Shown here in pieces: positions 29,115-41,100 of a DNA stretch of 64,000 bases (its first letter is position 1; each line of letters starts with the position of its first letter). The position numbers and the translations under genes are program-made. The notes beneath the pieces were generated by a model. The model saw only the letters and a list, made by a program, of their open reading frames with translations. It was not told the DNA's origin and did not search any database. The stretch comes from Trichomonas vaginalis G3 (taxonomy: Eukaryota; Parabasalia; Trichomonadida; Trichomonadidae), in assembly GCF_026262505.1 (NCBI RefSeq), contig NC_067208.1:3357962-3421961 (forward strand), read 5' to 3'.

Positions 29115-29481
29115 TGAACATTCAATACCAGTGAGTTTTAAGATCCCAGGATTGAAGATCCAGCCAACTTCATATAAAGAAGAAGTCCATCTAACTAAGA
29201 GCGTTATCAAGAAAACACATGAGATGAGTGATGAACTGTTGAGAGTGAATCAGTTAGTCAAGGGATTTAACGTTAATAGGAGTAATGCTTGGATATATCT
29301 AAGATCAAACTTTGGTGAGAAGATCACTCACAATGATTTGATTCGCATTGCAAAAATTGTTAGCTGCTATACCGGTATCAAAATTGGTCGCGATGCCAAA
29401 AGAAGGAAAGTTGTTCTATTAAACTGGTTTGATGAGAATTGGATAGCAATCAAGCCCGTGCTTTCCATGGTTACAATTTAA
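29115..29481 (+). pseudogene. Conserved-looking small protein, probably a gene fragment
   Basis: An open frame of about 120 codons ends TAA after PVLSMVTI. It has no ATG at its beginning; the first in-frame ATG is at 29224. The C-terminal 70 residues, with FNVNRSNAWIYLRSNF, then IAKIVSCYTGIKI and RDAKRRKVVLLNWFDENW, look like a compact helical domain. I have an impression of similar trichomonad proteins of unknown role, but cannot name a family. A missing N-terminus or degraded copy is the simplest reading. Confidence 0.4.
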
Positions 29482-29822
29482 CATCCATGAGTCCAGGACT
29501 TTAATAATGTATTGAAATTTGGTCTAATTCCTGTTTATTTAATTTTGCACACTCCTCTTTTTCTAATTTTGTTTCTTCTTGTTCTTTATAAAAAAAATGA
29601 TATTATAAAAGTTACAACCCTTTTTCGTATATATAAGATTTATCCATGAGGAATTGAAATATGCGGAAAAAACCAAAATCAATAAAAAATTTGAATTATA
29701 AAAAAACAATGGTAATGCAACATTGTGTTATTAATGAACATGACCATTCTATGGAAACACGATGCTAATTAATAAAAATTAATTATTCTTATCCAATAAC
29801 ATTGAAAAGAGAAAAAATATTT

Positions 29823-29895
29823 TGCCTACGACCGGAGTTGAACCGGCGACCTTGCGCTTACAAGGCGCACGCAATAACCACTATGCTACGCAGGC
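29823..29895 (-). tRNA. tRNA-Thr (anticodon TGT)
   Basis: On the minus strand a full cloverleaf is visible. The acceptor stem GCCTGCG pairs with CGTAGGC, with one G-T. The D arm contains the A box TAGCATAGTGGTT. The anticodon stem TGCGC/GCGCA encloses the loop CTTGTAA, giving anticodon TGT, which reads ACA (Thr). The T arm has the B box GGTTCAACTCC, the discriminator is A, and TTTTTT follows as a pol III terminator. There is no intron and no encoded CCA. Confidence 0.95.
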
Positions 29896-29975
29896 TTTAC
29901 ATTTATTTGAAATTTTTAATACTAAAGAACTTTATTCAGATTTAAATTTTTTTCTCCATTCAACTAATAAATTAA

Positions 29976-30572
29976 AAAATAGAAACGTTTCATCGTCATG
30001 AATATTTAAGATTCTACCCAACTAAAAATGATAATGGAACTGGATTGCTATACTATCTTCACACGAGATTCCCCTCAGATTTAATCCTTGAACCAAGTTC
30101 TACTCAATCTGATTTTCCTCCAGAAAGTATTTTTATTCAAAACAAATACTGGAGATCAAATGATGTTGCTAGATCTAACTTTTCTTTTGGTTTCCAACGA
30201 TTTCTTTTTCGAATAGATTCATTTTCTTCTGAATCATGTCGGTATCGTGAATGTTTTAAAGATCTGGATATATATGGTTCTAATAAAAATCAAAATTTAG
30301 AGCAGATCTGCTCATTTCGAGGTTCTTATGATATATTTTATCAAAAGATTTCAAATATTCAGTGCAAATCAGATAAATTTTACGATAAAATAACTTTAAT
30401 TAGCCCATCTATTAATAGCAATAATGAAAATAAATTTACATTTTATTCTTTCGAAATATTTGGCGATTTATATGATATAAATGCATCGAGAATCATTTGC
30501 TCGCAAAAGAATTGTATATATACATATGATTTCGATATTTTGATTTATTTTTGTATTGTAAATCCAAAATAA
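29976..30572 (+). pseudogene. Discoidin (F5/8-type)-like domain protein, degraded
   Basis: The open frame begins after a stop at 29973 and has no ATG before the conserved part. It encodes EYLRFYPTKNDNGTGLLYYL, then a Ser/Phe-rich stretch with FLFRIDSFSSESCRYRECF and DLDIYGSN, and ends FTFYSFEIFGDLYDI. The layout resembles the discoidin-like domains of many trichomonad proteins, which bind carbohydrate or lipid; this is a weak match by eye. The absence of a start codon points to a relic. It begins about 80 bp from the tRNA gene. Confidence 0.4.
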
Positions 30573-30769
30573 AGTTTAAATTTCTTTATGTTTTTATCAT
30601 CATTCTATATGAATTCATTATTAATCATTCTATATGCATGATTCGTTTCATTTCTGAAAACAATTCATAATTAATGAATTAATGTGTCCATCATATTTTA
30701 AAAATCTGGAAAACGTCCCTGTGAAATAAAAATCATATAATCCTCAAATATTATTCCAAGAATTCGAGC

Positions 30770-30920
30770 TTACCAGCCAGATACAGACTGCAATAGAGAA
30801 AGTTGGAGATTGGACACAATCTATATGATCATATAGAGGTCTTTATGATATATATTTCACCGAAAGATTTCATATCTTCAGTGCAAATCAATTCAGAATC
30901 AGTCCATCAATTAATAGCGA
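30770..30920 (+). repeat. Degenerate duplicate of part of the discoidin-like gene
   Basis: AGAGGTCTTTATGATATATA, then AAAGATTTCATATCTTCAGTG and CCATCAATTAATAGCGATAAT echo 30317-30420 with many changes and no open frame. It is a decayed partial copy. Confidence 0.5.
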
Positions 30921-30999
30921 TAATAGAAAATATGAAAAACATAAGTGATTTTTTAAACAAATTTAGGATCATATTTGAATAGTAATAAAATAAAAATGT

Positions 31000-32634
31000 T
31001 TAGTAATATGAGCCAACAAGAAATATATCAATAAAAACAGATAGAACAAAGTATATTTTGGAGTAAGTCAAAAATCTCAGAGATATGATATTACCTATAA
31101 TCAAAAGCATTGAAAAAACAAAGGATATGTGATTCTGAGTTTTCATTTGTTTCAATGAAAGAAGAAATAGAAAAGGAAAAGAAACAAACATAAAGTAAGC
31201 CAGATTCTCTATATTTCTCTTAAACAGATCACTCTTGAAATGATAAATTAATGGGAAGATAGAAACAAGAAAAACAAAAATTCTACAAAGCAAAGGATTC
31301 TTCATCAATAAATTTTTCATACAAACTTTGTTGGTATTGATAATGTCAAATGGGAATGAAATATAAAGTAAAAGGAGTGATAAAATAACAAAAAAGAAAG
31401 ATATCACATTGTACTTCTTCCATATTCCATAGAACCTCTCTTTTCTGACATTTTTCCCAACGAAAATGTCGATTTTTTCAACATTATTTTTGTATTGTAT
31501 TTCAAAATGGTTCCTTCCATTTTGCAGAGTCAAATTCAAATGATATAGATTAATACCCTCTTCGATTTCATTAACAAACTCCATTTCAGTCATAGAATTA
31601 ATCATAACTTTGTCTTTTTCTCCAAAAATTACGACTCTCAAATCAATTTCTTTTTCAAGTAAAGAAGATTGTGATTCTGGTGCTGGATTCGTAACTATTA
31701 TCCTTTTAGGATTATTTACATTCATTTCATGATAAATTAATTGATTTTTGTCTAAAGAAATTAATCCAAATTTCTCCTTTTTCTTGAAATCACTCAGGAC
31801 AACTTCCAAACTATCATTATGGTGTATAAATAAACCATTTTTAGGATGAACATGTCCTACAAGAATTAGATCAATTTTATTATTTTCAATTATTTCTTTG
31901 TAATTTCGATTTGAAGAAGATTTCGGCTTTAAAGAGAATGAATCTGCTGGAAAATGTGTTACTAATACTCTATATTTTTCATTTTCTGTGTCTTCGAGAA
32001 TTTTTTCTAATTTATTGAGTAATTCTGGTTTTGGAAAGACTAAAAAGTTGTATATCATTTTATCTGATGGGAATGGAATTGGATTAAATAAAATGAACAG
32101 AATGTCATTGATTTTTATTGTTGATAATTCAAAATTTTCTAAATTTCGTGGTAATGATGAGTAATAGAAGCTGTAATCAAGGAAACAATGATCTTTAGAA
32201 AAGTATGAATTCACTGCTGCTTCATCATGATTCCCTGGGATATCAATAATGTTTTCAAATGATTCTTTTGCTTCTTCGATGCATTTTCTGTATAAATGAT
32301 GGTCTGGTTTATACTGTTGATGGAATTTTATTATATTATTCTTTGTACCCCAGTTGTCAACTAAATCGCCTGAAATAATCAAATTTTTAATTTTATATTT
32401 CTGTAATATTTGCAAAAGATTTCTGAAACTGGAAGCATTTTTATCTTTGATGGAATTTATGTGTATATCTGTTACATGAGGAAAAAGCTGAGGTAAACCT
32501 GAAGATTTTTGTTGCAAAATATGCTTTTGATAAGGATTAAGGATAACTGTTTGATAATTCTTTGAAAGTAGTAGTTTTGTGAGTATGAAGAATATCAATA
32601 AATAGAAGATACCTTCTATTGAAATCAATAACAA
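31000..32634 (-). CDS. TMEM62-like membrane-bound calcineurin-type phosphoesterase
   Basis: The protein is a metallophosphoesterase with membrane spans. After an N-terminal hydrophobic anchor (about residues 3-24) come the metal-binding motifs in order: VTDIHIN, SGDLVDNW, PGNHDEAA, VTHFP and VGHVHPKNG. A beta-rich linker follows, then about five hydrophobic spans in the last 150 residues. The order phosphoesterase, linker, multispan C-terminus matches TMEM62-type proteins. No in-frame ATG lies before the domain: the frame opens after TGA at 32659-32661 and the first usable codon is TTG at 32634, so the true start is uncertain or lost. The metal ligands are all present. Substrate unknown. Confidence 0.75.
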   Translation of the reverse strand: MLLISIEGIFYLLIFFILTKLLLSKNYQTVILNPYQKHILQQKSSGLPQLFPHVTDIHINSIKDKNASSFRNLLQILQKYKIKNLIISGDLVDNWGTKNNIIKFHQQYKPDHHLYRKCIEEAKESFENIIDIPGNHDEAAVNSYFSKDHCFLDYSFYYSSLPRNLENFELSTIKINDILFILFNPIPFPSDKMIYNFLVFPKPELLNKLEKILEDTENEKYRVLVTHFPADSFSLKPKSSSNRNYKEIIENNKIDLILVGHVHPKNGLFIHHNDSLEVVLSDFKKKEKFGLISLDKNQLIYHEMNVNNPKRIIVTNPAPESQSSLLEKEIDLRVVIFGEKDKVMINSMTEMEFVNEIEEGINLYHLNLTLQNGRNHFEIQYKNNVEKIDIFVGKNVRKERFYGIWKKYNVISFFFVILSLLLLYISFPFDIINTNKVCMKNLLMKNPLLCRIFVFLVSIFPLIYHFKSDLFKRNIENLAYFMFVSFPFLFLLSLKQMKTQNHISFVFSMLLIIGNIISLRFLTYSKIYFVLSVFIDIFLVGSYY

Positions 32635-32946
32635 TTTTGTGTCAGTTGATACATCAATTCAACCAAAATATAATTCAATTATATTGTATTGAACATGTTT
32701 AATCAAGGCAAAGTCATTTTCAAAGAATTTATCTAGATTTTCAAAAAATGATGATAAAAATCTGAAAAAACACATCATTATGAAATCTTTTAAGAATAGA
32801 AAATAAAGGATGAAGAGTTCTCTTGTTGAATTTAGATCATTGAATTGAGGAACTTCAATTTTGTTGAGATCTGCGCCTTTTATGAAAGTATATAACTTCA
32901 CATTGAGAATTAACCAAAATCGTTATCATAAAGTTGAACATTTTTG

Positions 32947-32953
32947 TCATTTT
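32947..32953 (+). promoter_or_regulatory. Trichomonad initiator (Inr)
   Basis: TCATTTT lies 1 bp before the ATG at 32955, placing the predicted transcription start (the A of TCA) 6 bp upstream of the start codon, as is usual for trichomonad genes. Confidence 0.65.
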
Positions 32954-32954
32954 T

Positions 32955-33503
32955 ATGAACGATGGAATTAATGATCAACTAGATCGATCGATCATAGAAT
33001 TCTTCAAAATCAAAAGAAATAAAAACTCTAGTCTGGATTCAAACTCTTCATTATCAGATGATATCTTCAACATAATACGATTCTCGCTCCAATCAAATTC
33101 CCCTAAAGAGTTTCTCTTAAAGTATGGGATTATTATATTCAGTAATGTCATTGCGCTTTGTACAAAAAGAATCGTTGATGTCCTTATTTGTTCAAAAACA
33201 TCTTTCAATAAGAAACTTAAAACAGAAAAATGGAATTTAATTTCAACAGTACCACAAAATGTTCGAAATAAAATCGAGAATTTAACATCTTCACGTGATA
33301 TCAAATCTTGGCAAATTAGATCATATCCAGAATCACAAATATTAGCCAGATTTATTAATGATAACTCCCAAAAGTTAGTTCATATCATTGAACCAATACA
33401 AAAACAACTTAATCAGTTAATTGATCCAATGCCGATGCTATCTTTTTCAAATCTATCTCTGCAAAAAGATGTATATTCATGGACATATGAAGAGATTGAT
33501 TAA
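32955..33503 (+). CDS. 182-residue hypothetical protein with clear Inr
   Basis: The ATG at 32955 is preferred because the Inr TCATTTT ends just before it; an upstream TTG in the same frame is not needed. The product starts MNDGINDQLDRSIIEFFKIK. Residues about 65-95 include a hydrophobic helix (YGIIIFSNVIALCTKRIVDV) and the rest is Ser/Asn/Lys-rich and helical. It ends TAA. It diverges from the phosphoesterase gene with about 300 bp between. No family recognised. Confidence 0.65.
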   Translation: MNDGINDQLDRSIIEFFKIKRNKNSSLDSNSSLSDDIFNIIRFSLQSNSPKEFLLKYGIIIFSNVIALCTKRIVDVLICSKTSFNKKLKTEKWNLISTVPQNVRNKIENLTSSRDIKSWQIRSYPESQILARFINDNSQKLVHIIEPIQKQLNQLIDPMPMLSFSNLSLQKDVYSWTYEEID

Positions 33504-33884
33504 CTCATCTCCATTCATCTTTTTTATTTTATTTTGTTAATTCTTTTACATTGTTTGTTATGAATTATTGAACAAAATGAGAAAAATGAGCTGTTTAGTA
33601 AATGATTAATGAAAAATGAACATCAGTTGTACTTATATTTAAAATATGATATTTCTCTAAGTTTGTTTCTTTTGCAAATGTTAGTCAATCATATTTAAGC
33701 TCTAAAATAGTCGAGGTGATCTTCTTGAATGAATTTTTATTACTATTGAATGAGGAATCATACTTCATCAAAATTTAAATGGAGACTCAAATTGCTTGCG
33801 TATGTATTTAATTTACTTATTGAATGATATTATATCCATATGATATTTTTACCAAAATTTAGTGGTGATTAAAAAATTATTATT

Positions 33885-34484
33885 TTATTTTTCAGAAATA
33901 ACAACAAATAAAGGATATTCCTTATCATTTTCATAATAGTGCCCGAAATCCAGGTAAGAAACCTTTGAGAATCCGTTTCTCACAAAAGCCTGAGAGAATT
34001 CTTCAACTTTAAAACCATGGTGAGCAACAAATACATCTGGTTTGTGAAAACTTCCATCTTCTGGATATAAATCGCAGACAAAGCACATTCCACCTTCCTT
34101 TAAATTTGAGGCTAAAGATTTAATTGTTGAATCGATATCTTTTATATGATGGAAAGCCATCGAGGAAACAATTATATCAAAAGGCTCAAATTTCAGTCCA
34201 ATGATATCTGATTGGTATATTAGATAGTTTTTATTTGAAATTCCAGATACTGCTTTTCTACATAAATCAATTTTTTCTGGTGATGGATCCATCAATGTGA
34301 CATGGTTAACTTCGTTCATCAAATTTATTCCATTTCATCCTGTTCCACAGCAATAATCTAAAACCCCGACATTCTTATTAAGCTTATAAAGTGCTCTGAC
34401 CAAATTCATAAATCTGCTTATAAAATCATCTTTTCCATTTAACCTATAGTTTTTGCCACCAGGAAGCAATTCTTCTTGATTCAT
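33885..34484 (-). pseudogene. SAM-dependent methyltransferase with one in-frame TGA
   Basis: The gene encodes a class I methyltransferase. From the ATG at 34484 (MNQEELLPGGKNYRLNGKDD) the frame reaches motif I, LDYCCGTG, and is then stopped by TGA at 34335-34337, where family members often carry another residue. Downstream, DPSPEKIDLCRKAV matches the post-I acidic loop, PFDIIVSSMAFHHIKD matches motif IV, and LKEGGMCFVCDL matches the following strand. TGA could come from TGG by one change. An ATG at 34322 could start a shorter product that lacks motif I. Substrate unknown. I read it as a recently disabled host gene. Confidence 0.7.
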
Positions 34485-35134
34485 ATAAAAAATGTCAATG
34501 TAAACTTTGATTTGACATTTTTCTATTTTCTGATTAATCTTTTTATCCTCAATTGATGATCAATAAGAACGAATCATTTTATATTGAAGGTAATACTGAT
34601 ATAAGCTGCCGTTGTTCTAATAATAGCACCACTCCAAATAGTCTCTGAATATTTGTTAATCATAAGAAATCAAAAATTCAAATCTCAACTTTTTTTACTC
34701 TTCGGTTTGTAATGTCAGATTTAAAGGTTAAAATTAAATTTGTATGTCAAGCGTTCAGAAGTAGGAACTTTACACAATAATATATGGAAATAGATATTAG
34801 ATTTTATAGATTTTGGAAGAAAATAAGAACGTTCAATAAAATTTGTAAATAATTTGTCGAGCTTTCAGGATTAATTTTTTAAAAATGTGAGCTATATAGA
34901 AATCATAATCAAATGGAGTTGCGATTTAAAATACATAGGTTAAATATCTGAATTACGATAGAGACCCTTGATTTTGGGAAAAACAACTGTATTTTTTAAT
35001 TAGCTGCCATTGAGAAATTACGCCTAATCTTGTTTTCGTTATGACAGGAGTTTTCTTAAATTTTATAAGAAATATTCAAATTATTGGACGTTTAAATCAT
35101 TTGAATGTACATTTGGAATTCGGGCATTTCGTAA
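34485..35134. other. AT-rich intergenic DNA
   Basis: No gene or ordered repeat is seen between the methyltransferase gene and the open frame of the kexin-like gene. Confidence 0.5.
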
Positions 35135-38100
35135 GTCTTTCGAATTGAGAGAGAAATTGAATTCTATGGCATCTCTCAAAACTTTCTTTCCCTCTTTATT
35201 TCATGGTGGTTAAAAAATACGGGAAATGATAAATATGGCGGGATTGCTGGAGAGGATATCAACTGGTCAACGCATTCTTATTTTCGAAAATACACAGGAA
35301 AGGGCATTACAATAGCTGTTATGGCAGATAGCGCTATGATTAATCATACATCATATGCAAAACATGCTATTAAAGAACAATTCATCAATATTTTTACAGA
35401 TCAACATATAAATATGACAAATAGAAATAATACAATTGCAACATCTTCACTTGGACTTGCTGCTGGGCGAAGAAACTCTTTATATGATGGAGTTGCTACG
35501 AATGCCAATATTGCTTCTTATTATTTCATGGAATATGGAAAAATGGTCGAGCATTTGCAATCAGTAATTTGTTACGAGAGTAAAAAATGGAATATTTCCA
35601 TCCTTCAATACTCATATCTTGAATATACGAAAAATGTTTGGCCAAAAGATTATGAAATTTACATCGAACCTGAAAGATTGCCAAGAAAAATTGCCGATGA
35701 ATGCTTGTACAACCCAGATGAAGGTAATTAGCCACATCCAATTGTTGTTCCTACTGGTTATAGAACTGCACTTGACCCATTGTCAACTCCACCTGCAAGT
35801 TGGCCATTAATATTCGTTATTACAGGTGTTACCAATAGAGGACTACCACTCTATGCTGCCGGAGAAGGTGCTGGTGTGTTTATGGCTGCTCCATGTGGCG
35901 ATAATGCTCCAATTGCGGCTGCAGGAACTTCGAAAAAAGGTGTAAATGTTAACTTCACTACTGCAAATGCAAGTGCTGCAATTTTTGCTGGAGGATTAGC
36001 TGTATTAATGGAAGCTAATCCAAAACTGAAGCTCTCAGACTTATTCTATGTTACAGCATTTACAGCTGATAAAGTTTATCCTGGAGCAATTAATTGGGAA
36101 CAAAATGGTGTTGGATTGAATTTTAATCGAAGATTCGGTTTTGGAAGATTGAACTTAGGAAGAGCTGTTGATATTGCATTGAACTGGTCTTCAACAGGAA
36201 ATTTTTATTTGCATGAAGTACATAAAGTAATAAATAAAGCTTTGCCTGACACTGAATATAATGTAACATTTGATTTCAATGTTAGTGATGCAAAAAGTAT
36301 TCTAACTGTTGGCCTATTTTTTCATTCAAGAAAATTCGCTTTTGGATCATTAAATCCGCATATTATTAGTCCATCAGGAACAAGATGCGAAATGAAACTT
36401 CTAACAGACTCAGATAAAACTACAAAGATAAGAAGTGTTGATTTAAATTCCTATAAGTTTTTGGGTGAAAATCCAAATGGAATTTGGACTGTATCATTTA
36501 GAATTGCTGATTACGCAGATCACGGAACTATTGAAGATATTGGACTTAGATTTTATTACACAAAAATTGCTCCAAATTACTCTAAAATCAATAATAGAAT
36601 TTGCAGTTCTCCGTATAGAATTAACCAATCAAAAGTAACTTTTTTATCTCCGAATATTACTTTAGAGGCAGCAAAATCTGCAACTGTTCCTCTTCAAATA
36701 GATAAATGTGTCAGGAATTCATATAAAAGTATTTGGTTATCAACTCCTGATGGGGAATTGAATTTGCTTTTCCTGATTTTTCACGAATCTTTATCCGTTT
36801 GCCCTGAAACTGATAATTTAACAATTATAGATGGCATATCGGAAATCAGTTCGTATCAATACGCGAATTGTACAAATATTAAAGCAATTACATTCCCGAA
36901 TACATTAAAGCAAATAGGTATTGGAGCATTTATGAACTGTTCTAACTTATTAAGCCTTGAATTTCCTTCAATTTTATCCAAAATCAACGAAAAATCATTT
37001 TCAGAATGCGTTAACTTACAAACCATAACATTTCATTCCGACAATACAGTTATCTATTCACGAGCATTCCAAAATTGTATCAATCTTAAAGAAATTCAAC
37101 TTCCAAATTCGTTGGTTAATATAGATTCTTATGTTTTTTATAACTGTACAAATATTGGAACCATAACACTTCCTGATACAGTATCAACTATTGGCGATTA
37201 TTCTTTTTATAATTGTCAAAAATTAAATTTTATTTCTTTCCCATCTGAACTTATTTTTATTGGAGAACATGCATTTGATTCATGTTATAATATTAAAACT
37301 TTTGTATTTCCTCCCATTTTTATGGGAATTTCTAATTCTGCATTTATTTCCTGTATCGGACTTGAAAAAGTAGAATTTTTATGTGACAACTGTGTTATTA
37401 ACCAAAATGCATTTGAATATTGTTACAATCTTTCGGAAATCAAACTTCCAAATCAATTATATGAAATTTCTGAAAATATGTTTGCATTTTGTCACTCATT
37501 GAAGTCAATTACTCTTCCAAATGAAATAAAGGAAATCAAAAAATCAGCATTTTACTTTTGTTACAAATTAGAAGAAATTAATTTTCCAAAACATTTAAAT
37601 AAAATTGGTCAAGAAGCATTTCGAAACTGTTTCGCATTGATTAACATAATAATTCCAGAAAATGCTAAAGAAATTGAAGAAAAAGCATTTCAAAACTGCA
37701 AAAATATTTAAAAAGTTTCAATTTTGAGTACTGAAAAAACTTTTGTTTTAGGAAGGTTTTGTTGCAATTCTTTATCATCATTAGAAGAAATTATTCTTCC
37801 AAATAATCTAAAAACAATTCCTGAATATTGTTTTGCACAATGTATAAAATTACGAAGAATAAATTTGCCAAACACAATTTCACAAATTTGTGAGAGTTCA
37901 TTTTCAGAATGTACAAGTCTAGAACGAATAGATATACCAGAATCAGTAACTATTATTCCAGAATATTGTTTCCGTGATTGTTCAAAACTAACAGAAGTTA
38001 ATTTTACTTCAAATATATTATTAAAAATCGAAAAATCTTCTTTCCAAAATTGTATTGAATTGAAGACAATTTCATTTCCAAGTTCATTGACAGCTATTAG

Positions 38101-38191
38101 TGAAAACTCTTTTTATAATTGTCAAAGCTTATCCGACATTATTTTACCTCAAAATCTTGAAGAGATGAAAGAAAAATGTTTTTATGGATGT
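35135..38191 (+). pseudogene. Kexin-like subtilase + P domain + BspA-type LRR surface protein, 5' part
   Basis: One frame runs from 35135 with two in-frame stops, TAG at 35729-35731 and TAA at 37709-37711, and no ATG at its beginning. SWWLKNTGNDKYGG and YTGKGITIAVMADS match kexin-type starts, the latter covering the catalytic Asp. Where the His is expected the sequence reads NNTIATSS; the Ser region reads NASAAIFAGGLAVLMEANP, which keeps a Ser but not the GTSAAAP form. A P domain follows (HIISPSGTRCEMKLL ... WTVSFRIADYADHG). From about 36800 there are about 20 leucine-rich repeats of the 23-residue BspA type (I.LP..L..I...AF..C). It is interrupted at 38191 by an insertion and resumes at 44168. 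It is probably a dead gene from an inactive-protease surface family. Confidence 0.8.
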
Positions 38192-38195
38192 CAAT

Positions 38196-38211
38196 AAAGG
38201 TCGTCTCACGA
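38196..38211 (+). repeat. Left terminal inverted repeat of the 6-kb insertion
   Basis: AAAGGTCGTCTCACGA; its inverted partner is 44152-44167. Confidence 0.65.
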
Positions 38212-38868
38212 AAATACGTTATTTTCCCGATGCCTTGGAAGCAGCTTTGCAGGTTACCCGTAAGGTAACCAGTAGAAGTTTCTGAGCAAGGATGAAGAAG
38301 ATTAAAGAGCCTTTTTATTGCAAACGCTATATTTGTAAGTGTCTTTGTAGAACTTCTCATAAATTCAAAGATTTCCAAAAACGAATTTTTCGATTTTGAT
38401 ATAATAAATGATATTTAAAACAAATTATAGATGTGTTTGCAATTAAAAAAATCCGAGTTAACTACAATATCTTCAATTTTTGTCGTTCACTTTTTCATGT
38501 CATACTGATAGCAAGAATACTCACCCAATTTGGTTACACTTCATGATAGTTTGAAGTAAAAAAATGCCACAGTTTTTTTTATTTGATATCGTTATCTAAA
38601 TTTTGTACAGAAATGAAATAAATTATAATATGAAACGTGTGTTATTATGCTTGTTGGGAAACAATCCAATACTTATGTCTGAATGAAATGATTATTTCTA
38701 CGAGATTTTTCATATTCAGCTAATAATGCTATCAAAATCAAATAACAATAAAAAGTTATTTTGTACATAATGTAACTTAATCTTTAATACTATATAGAAC
38801 TTCGAAATACGACTAAAAGGTGCGAGTTACGCGATTAAATACCTTTTTTTCGATCGAAACTTGAAAGT

Positions 38869-38912
38869 GAGGATAACTCAATGGGTAGGGGTATGGGTTC
38901 GACTTTTTCTAT
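38869..38912 (+). other. tRNA-like relic with A-box and B-box motifs close together
   Basis: GATAACTCAATGGGTAG resembles a tRNA D arm/A box and GGGTTCGAC, 10 bp on, resembles a B box, followed by TTTTT. The spacing is too short for a tRNA. It could be a deleted tRNA or a tRNA-derived SINE head. Confidence 0.3.
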
Positions 38913-39850
38913 TGGGCAACTATTTTTTTCTTTTCATTGTTTCAGCATTTTTTTATGCGATTATGCATAATTATTTGATTTCCTATATATTCAATAATAA
39001 ATTTGTTCCGAACTCTTAACAAATAAATAAATTTTTAGAATATTTAAATTTATAGCTCCCTACATTAATATAAAGTGTTCGAATAGTTCATATATAGTTT
39101 CTTTAAAATAATTTGTTTCATTTTAAATTGGTTTGGCACAATGCTTGACATAACATGCACAAAGCTATGCCATTTTAAAATATGTATATCAATCAAGCCG
39201 ATTAAGTCCATCCTAAACGAAAATCATCGATACTCATGAATTTATGATAGTCGTTCTTGATATAATTGCGCGTTTTAAAAAATGCTTACTTTTGAACACA
39301 GAACTTATCTATCCATATTTATCAATGAAAGTTTATAAGATGCATTAATGACAAAACCTTACTTTATCAATTATAATCTTATCGTAAATTTCAAACTACA
39401 ATACTGTGGGGCAAATATTAAATAACCACTATGTTGCGGATTTTATGTAAGTCTGCAAACTGTAAAATGTAATTAAACACAAATAAAAAAAAAATGTAAA
39501 TTTTAATCGAGAAATTTAGCAATCTTGAAAGCCTTGATCGGCATCTTTTACAAGATGTCAGTAATGCATATTCAATAACTATGAAAATCTAGCCAAGCAT
39601 GGATTTTTTTCGAAAAAAAATTGTATTAAATTTCATTTTTCATTCTTTATACAAGTTTTAACCTTTGGTGCAATTATATCCTATCGCAAATGCATTATTG
39701 ACGTTATTACTTGGATACTTCTTCATAACGCTAAATCTTCAAATTAGTTATGTGTTTGTTACTAATAGAAGTTGGAAAGGTATTAAAAAAGGAAATGTTA
39801 ATAAATATACATGTTTAATTAAAAAACAAACAAGAATAAATTAAATAATT

Positions 39851-40075
39851 TTATTTCTTAGGAAAGTCTAAGTTTTGTAATAGATAAATTGCTTTTTGTG
39901 TCTCTTCTTCATCAATTTCTGGATGTTGATTCTCAGGTGGCGGACTAATTAAAACATCATGGGCAATATCAAACCATTGTTTTAGTTCGTTGGCAGAAGG
40001 AAAATGATCTTCTTGTATTGGCGTTATTAATGATTGAAAATCATCAGTTGATTCTGCATTTTGGGAATTTTCCAA
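39851..40075 (-). pseudogene. Acidic relic frame inside the 6-kb insertion
   Basis: About 74 codons without an ATG, containing PSANELKQWFDIAHDVLIS and IDEEETQKAIYLLQNLDFPK. The style resembles an acidic C-terminal tail such as some transposases carry, but I cannot name a family. A short partial relic of the insertion's own gene is one reading. Confidence 0.3.
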
Positions 40076-40730
40076 ATTTTCATTTGGAAAATTTGAATTT
40101 TGAGATATTGTTTAAGCACTCAGATCTCATTTTTAAAATATCTGCACCAAATTCTTACATCTGATAATTTTCATGTGTAACCAATGTTTCCCAATCCATT
40201 TGCCATACCCTACTAATCGCAAATTCATTCCCTTTAATTTTGTATTAAATTTAAATTCCAATCTTAATTTCTACATTATTTATGCTAACCCTTTAAATTT
40301 TGTTCTTATTTATTCACCCTCAGATACAAATTTATTTAGAATGTATTCCTCTGAGGTCTATATTTGTATTCGAAAATAAAATCTTTAAAACTCTCTAAGT
40401 TATCATTTTCTCTTCAGATATCTAATATTTTTCTAATGACATAACTACTTTGGACGCATATCCAAATTCCAAAAAAAATATGGAAAAAATAAAAATGAAA
40501 TTGAAAATTACAATTTTTGATATGTAAAAAAAGATTTTGAAAAAAATTGGGAAAAAGAGTATCTAATTAGAGATGCGAGTTTCCGAATTTTTTTAGCCCT
40601 GGGATGTCATAACCGCTGCGGTTTTGTAAAATTTGGGATAAATTTTGACAATCCATTTTTTGTGGGATGTACGTTTATATCAATTTGCTCGGCGTTTGCC
40701 GAGCTATTGTACAATCCTACTCGAATTCAT

Positions 40731-41100
40731 TACGCAGCCCTGGTCACTCAAAGGCCAGGGCATACAATTACAAAATAGTAGAGTGAGACTCTTCTAATTT
40801 CTTCCAATCACAAGGAAGATCTTAGAAGAGCCTCACTCTGCTCGAACACATTACGCAGCCCTGGTCACTCAAAGGCCAGGGCATACAATTACAAAATAGT
40901 AGAGTGAGACTCTTCTAATTTCTTCCAATCACAAGGAAGATCTTAGAAGAGCCTCACTCTGCTCGAACACATTACGCAGCCCTGGTCACTCAAAGGCAGG
41001 GCATACAATTACAAAATAGTAGAGTGAGACTCTTCTAATTTCTTCCAATCACAAGGAAGATCTTAGAAGAGCCTCACTCTGCTCGAACACATTACGCAGC
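40731..41100. repeat. 121-bp tandem repeat, three copies, hairpin-rich
   Basis: TACGCAGCCCTGG starts at 40731, 40852 and 40973, and TACGCAG again at 41093. Each unit has a small hairpin CCCTGG-N-CCAGGG and a long one in which AGAGTGAGACTCTTCTAA pairs with TTAGAAGAGCCTCACTCT, itself containing CTTCC-aatcacaa-GGAAG. The copies are nearly identical. Confidence 0.88.

Noticed and set aside
32659-32901. An 80-codon hydrophobic frame in phase with the phosphoesterase
   Set aside because: It has no ATG and is separated from the domain by TGA; I could not support it as an N-terminal extension.
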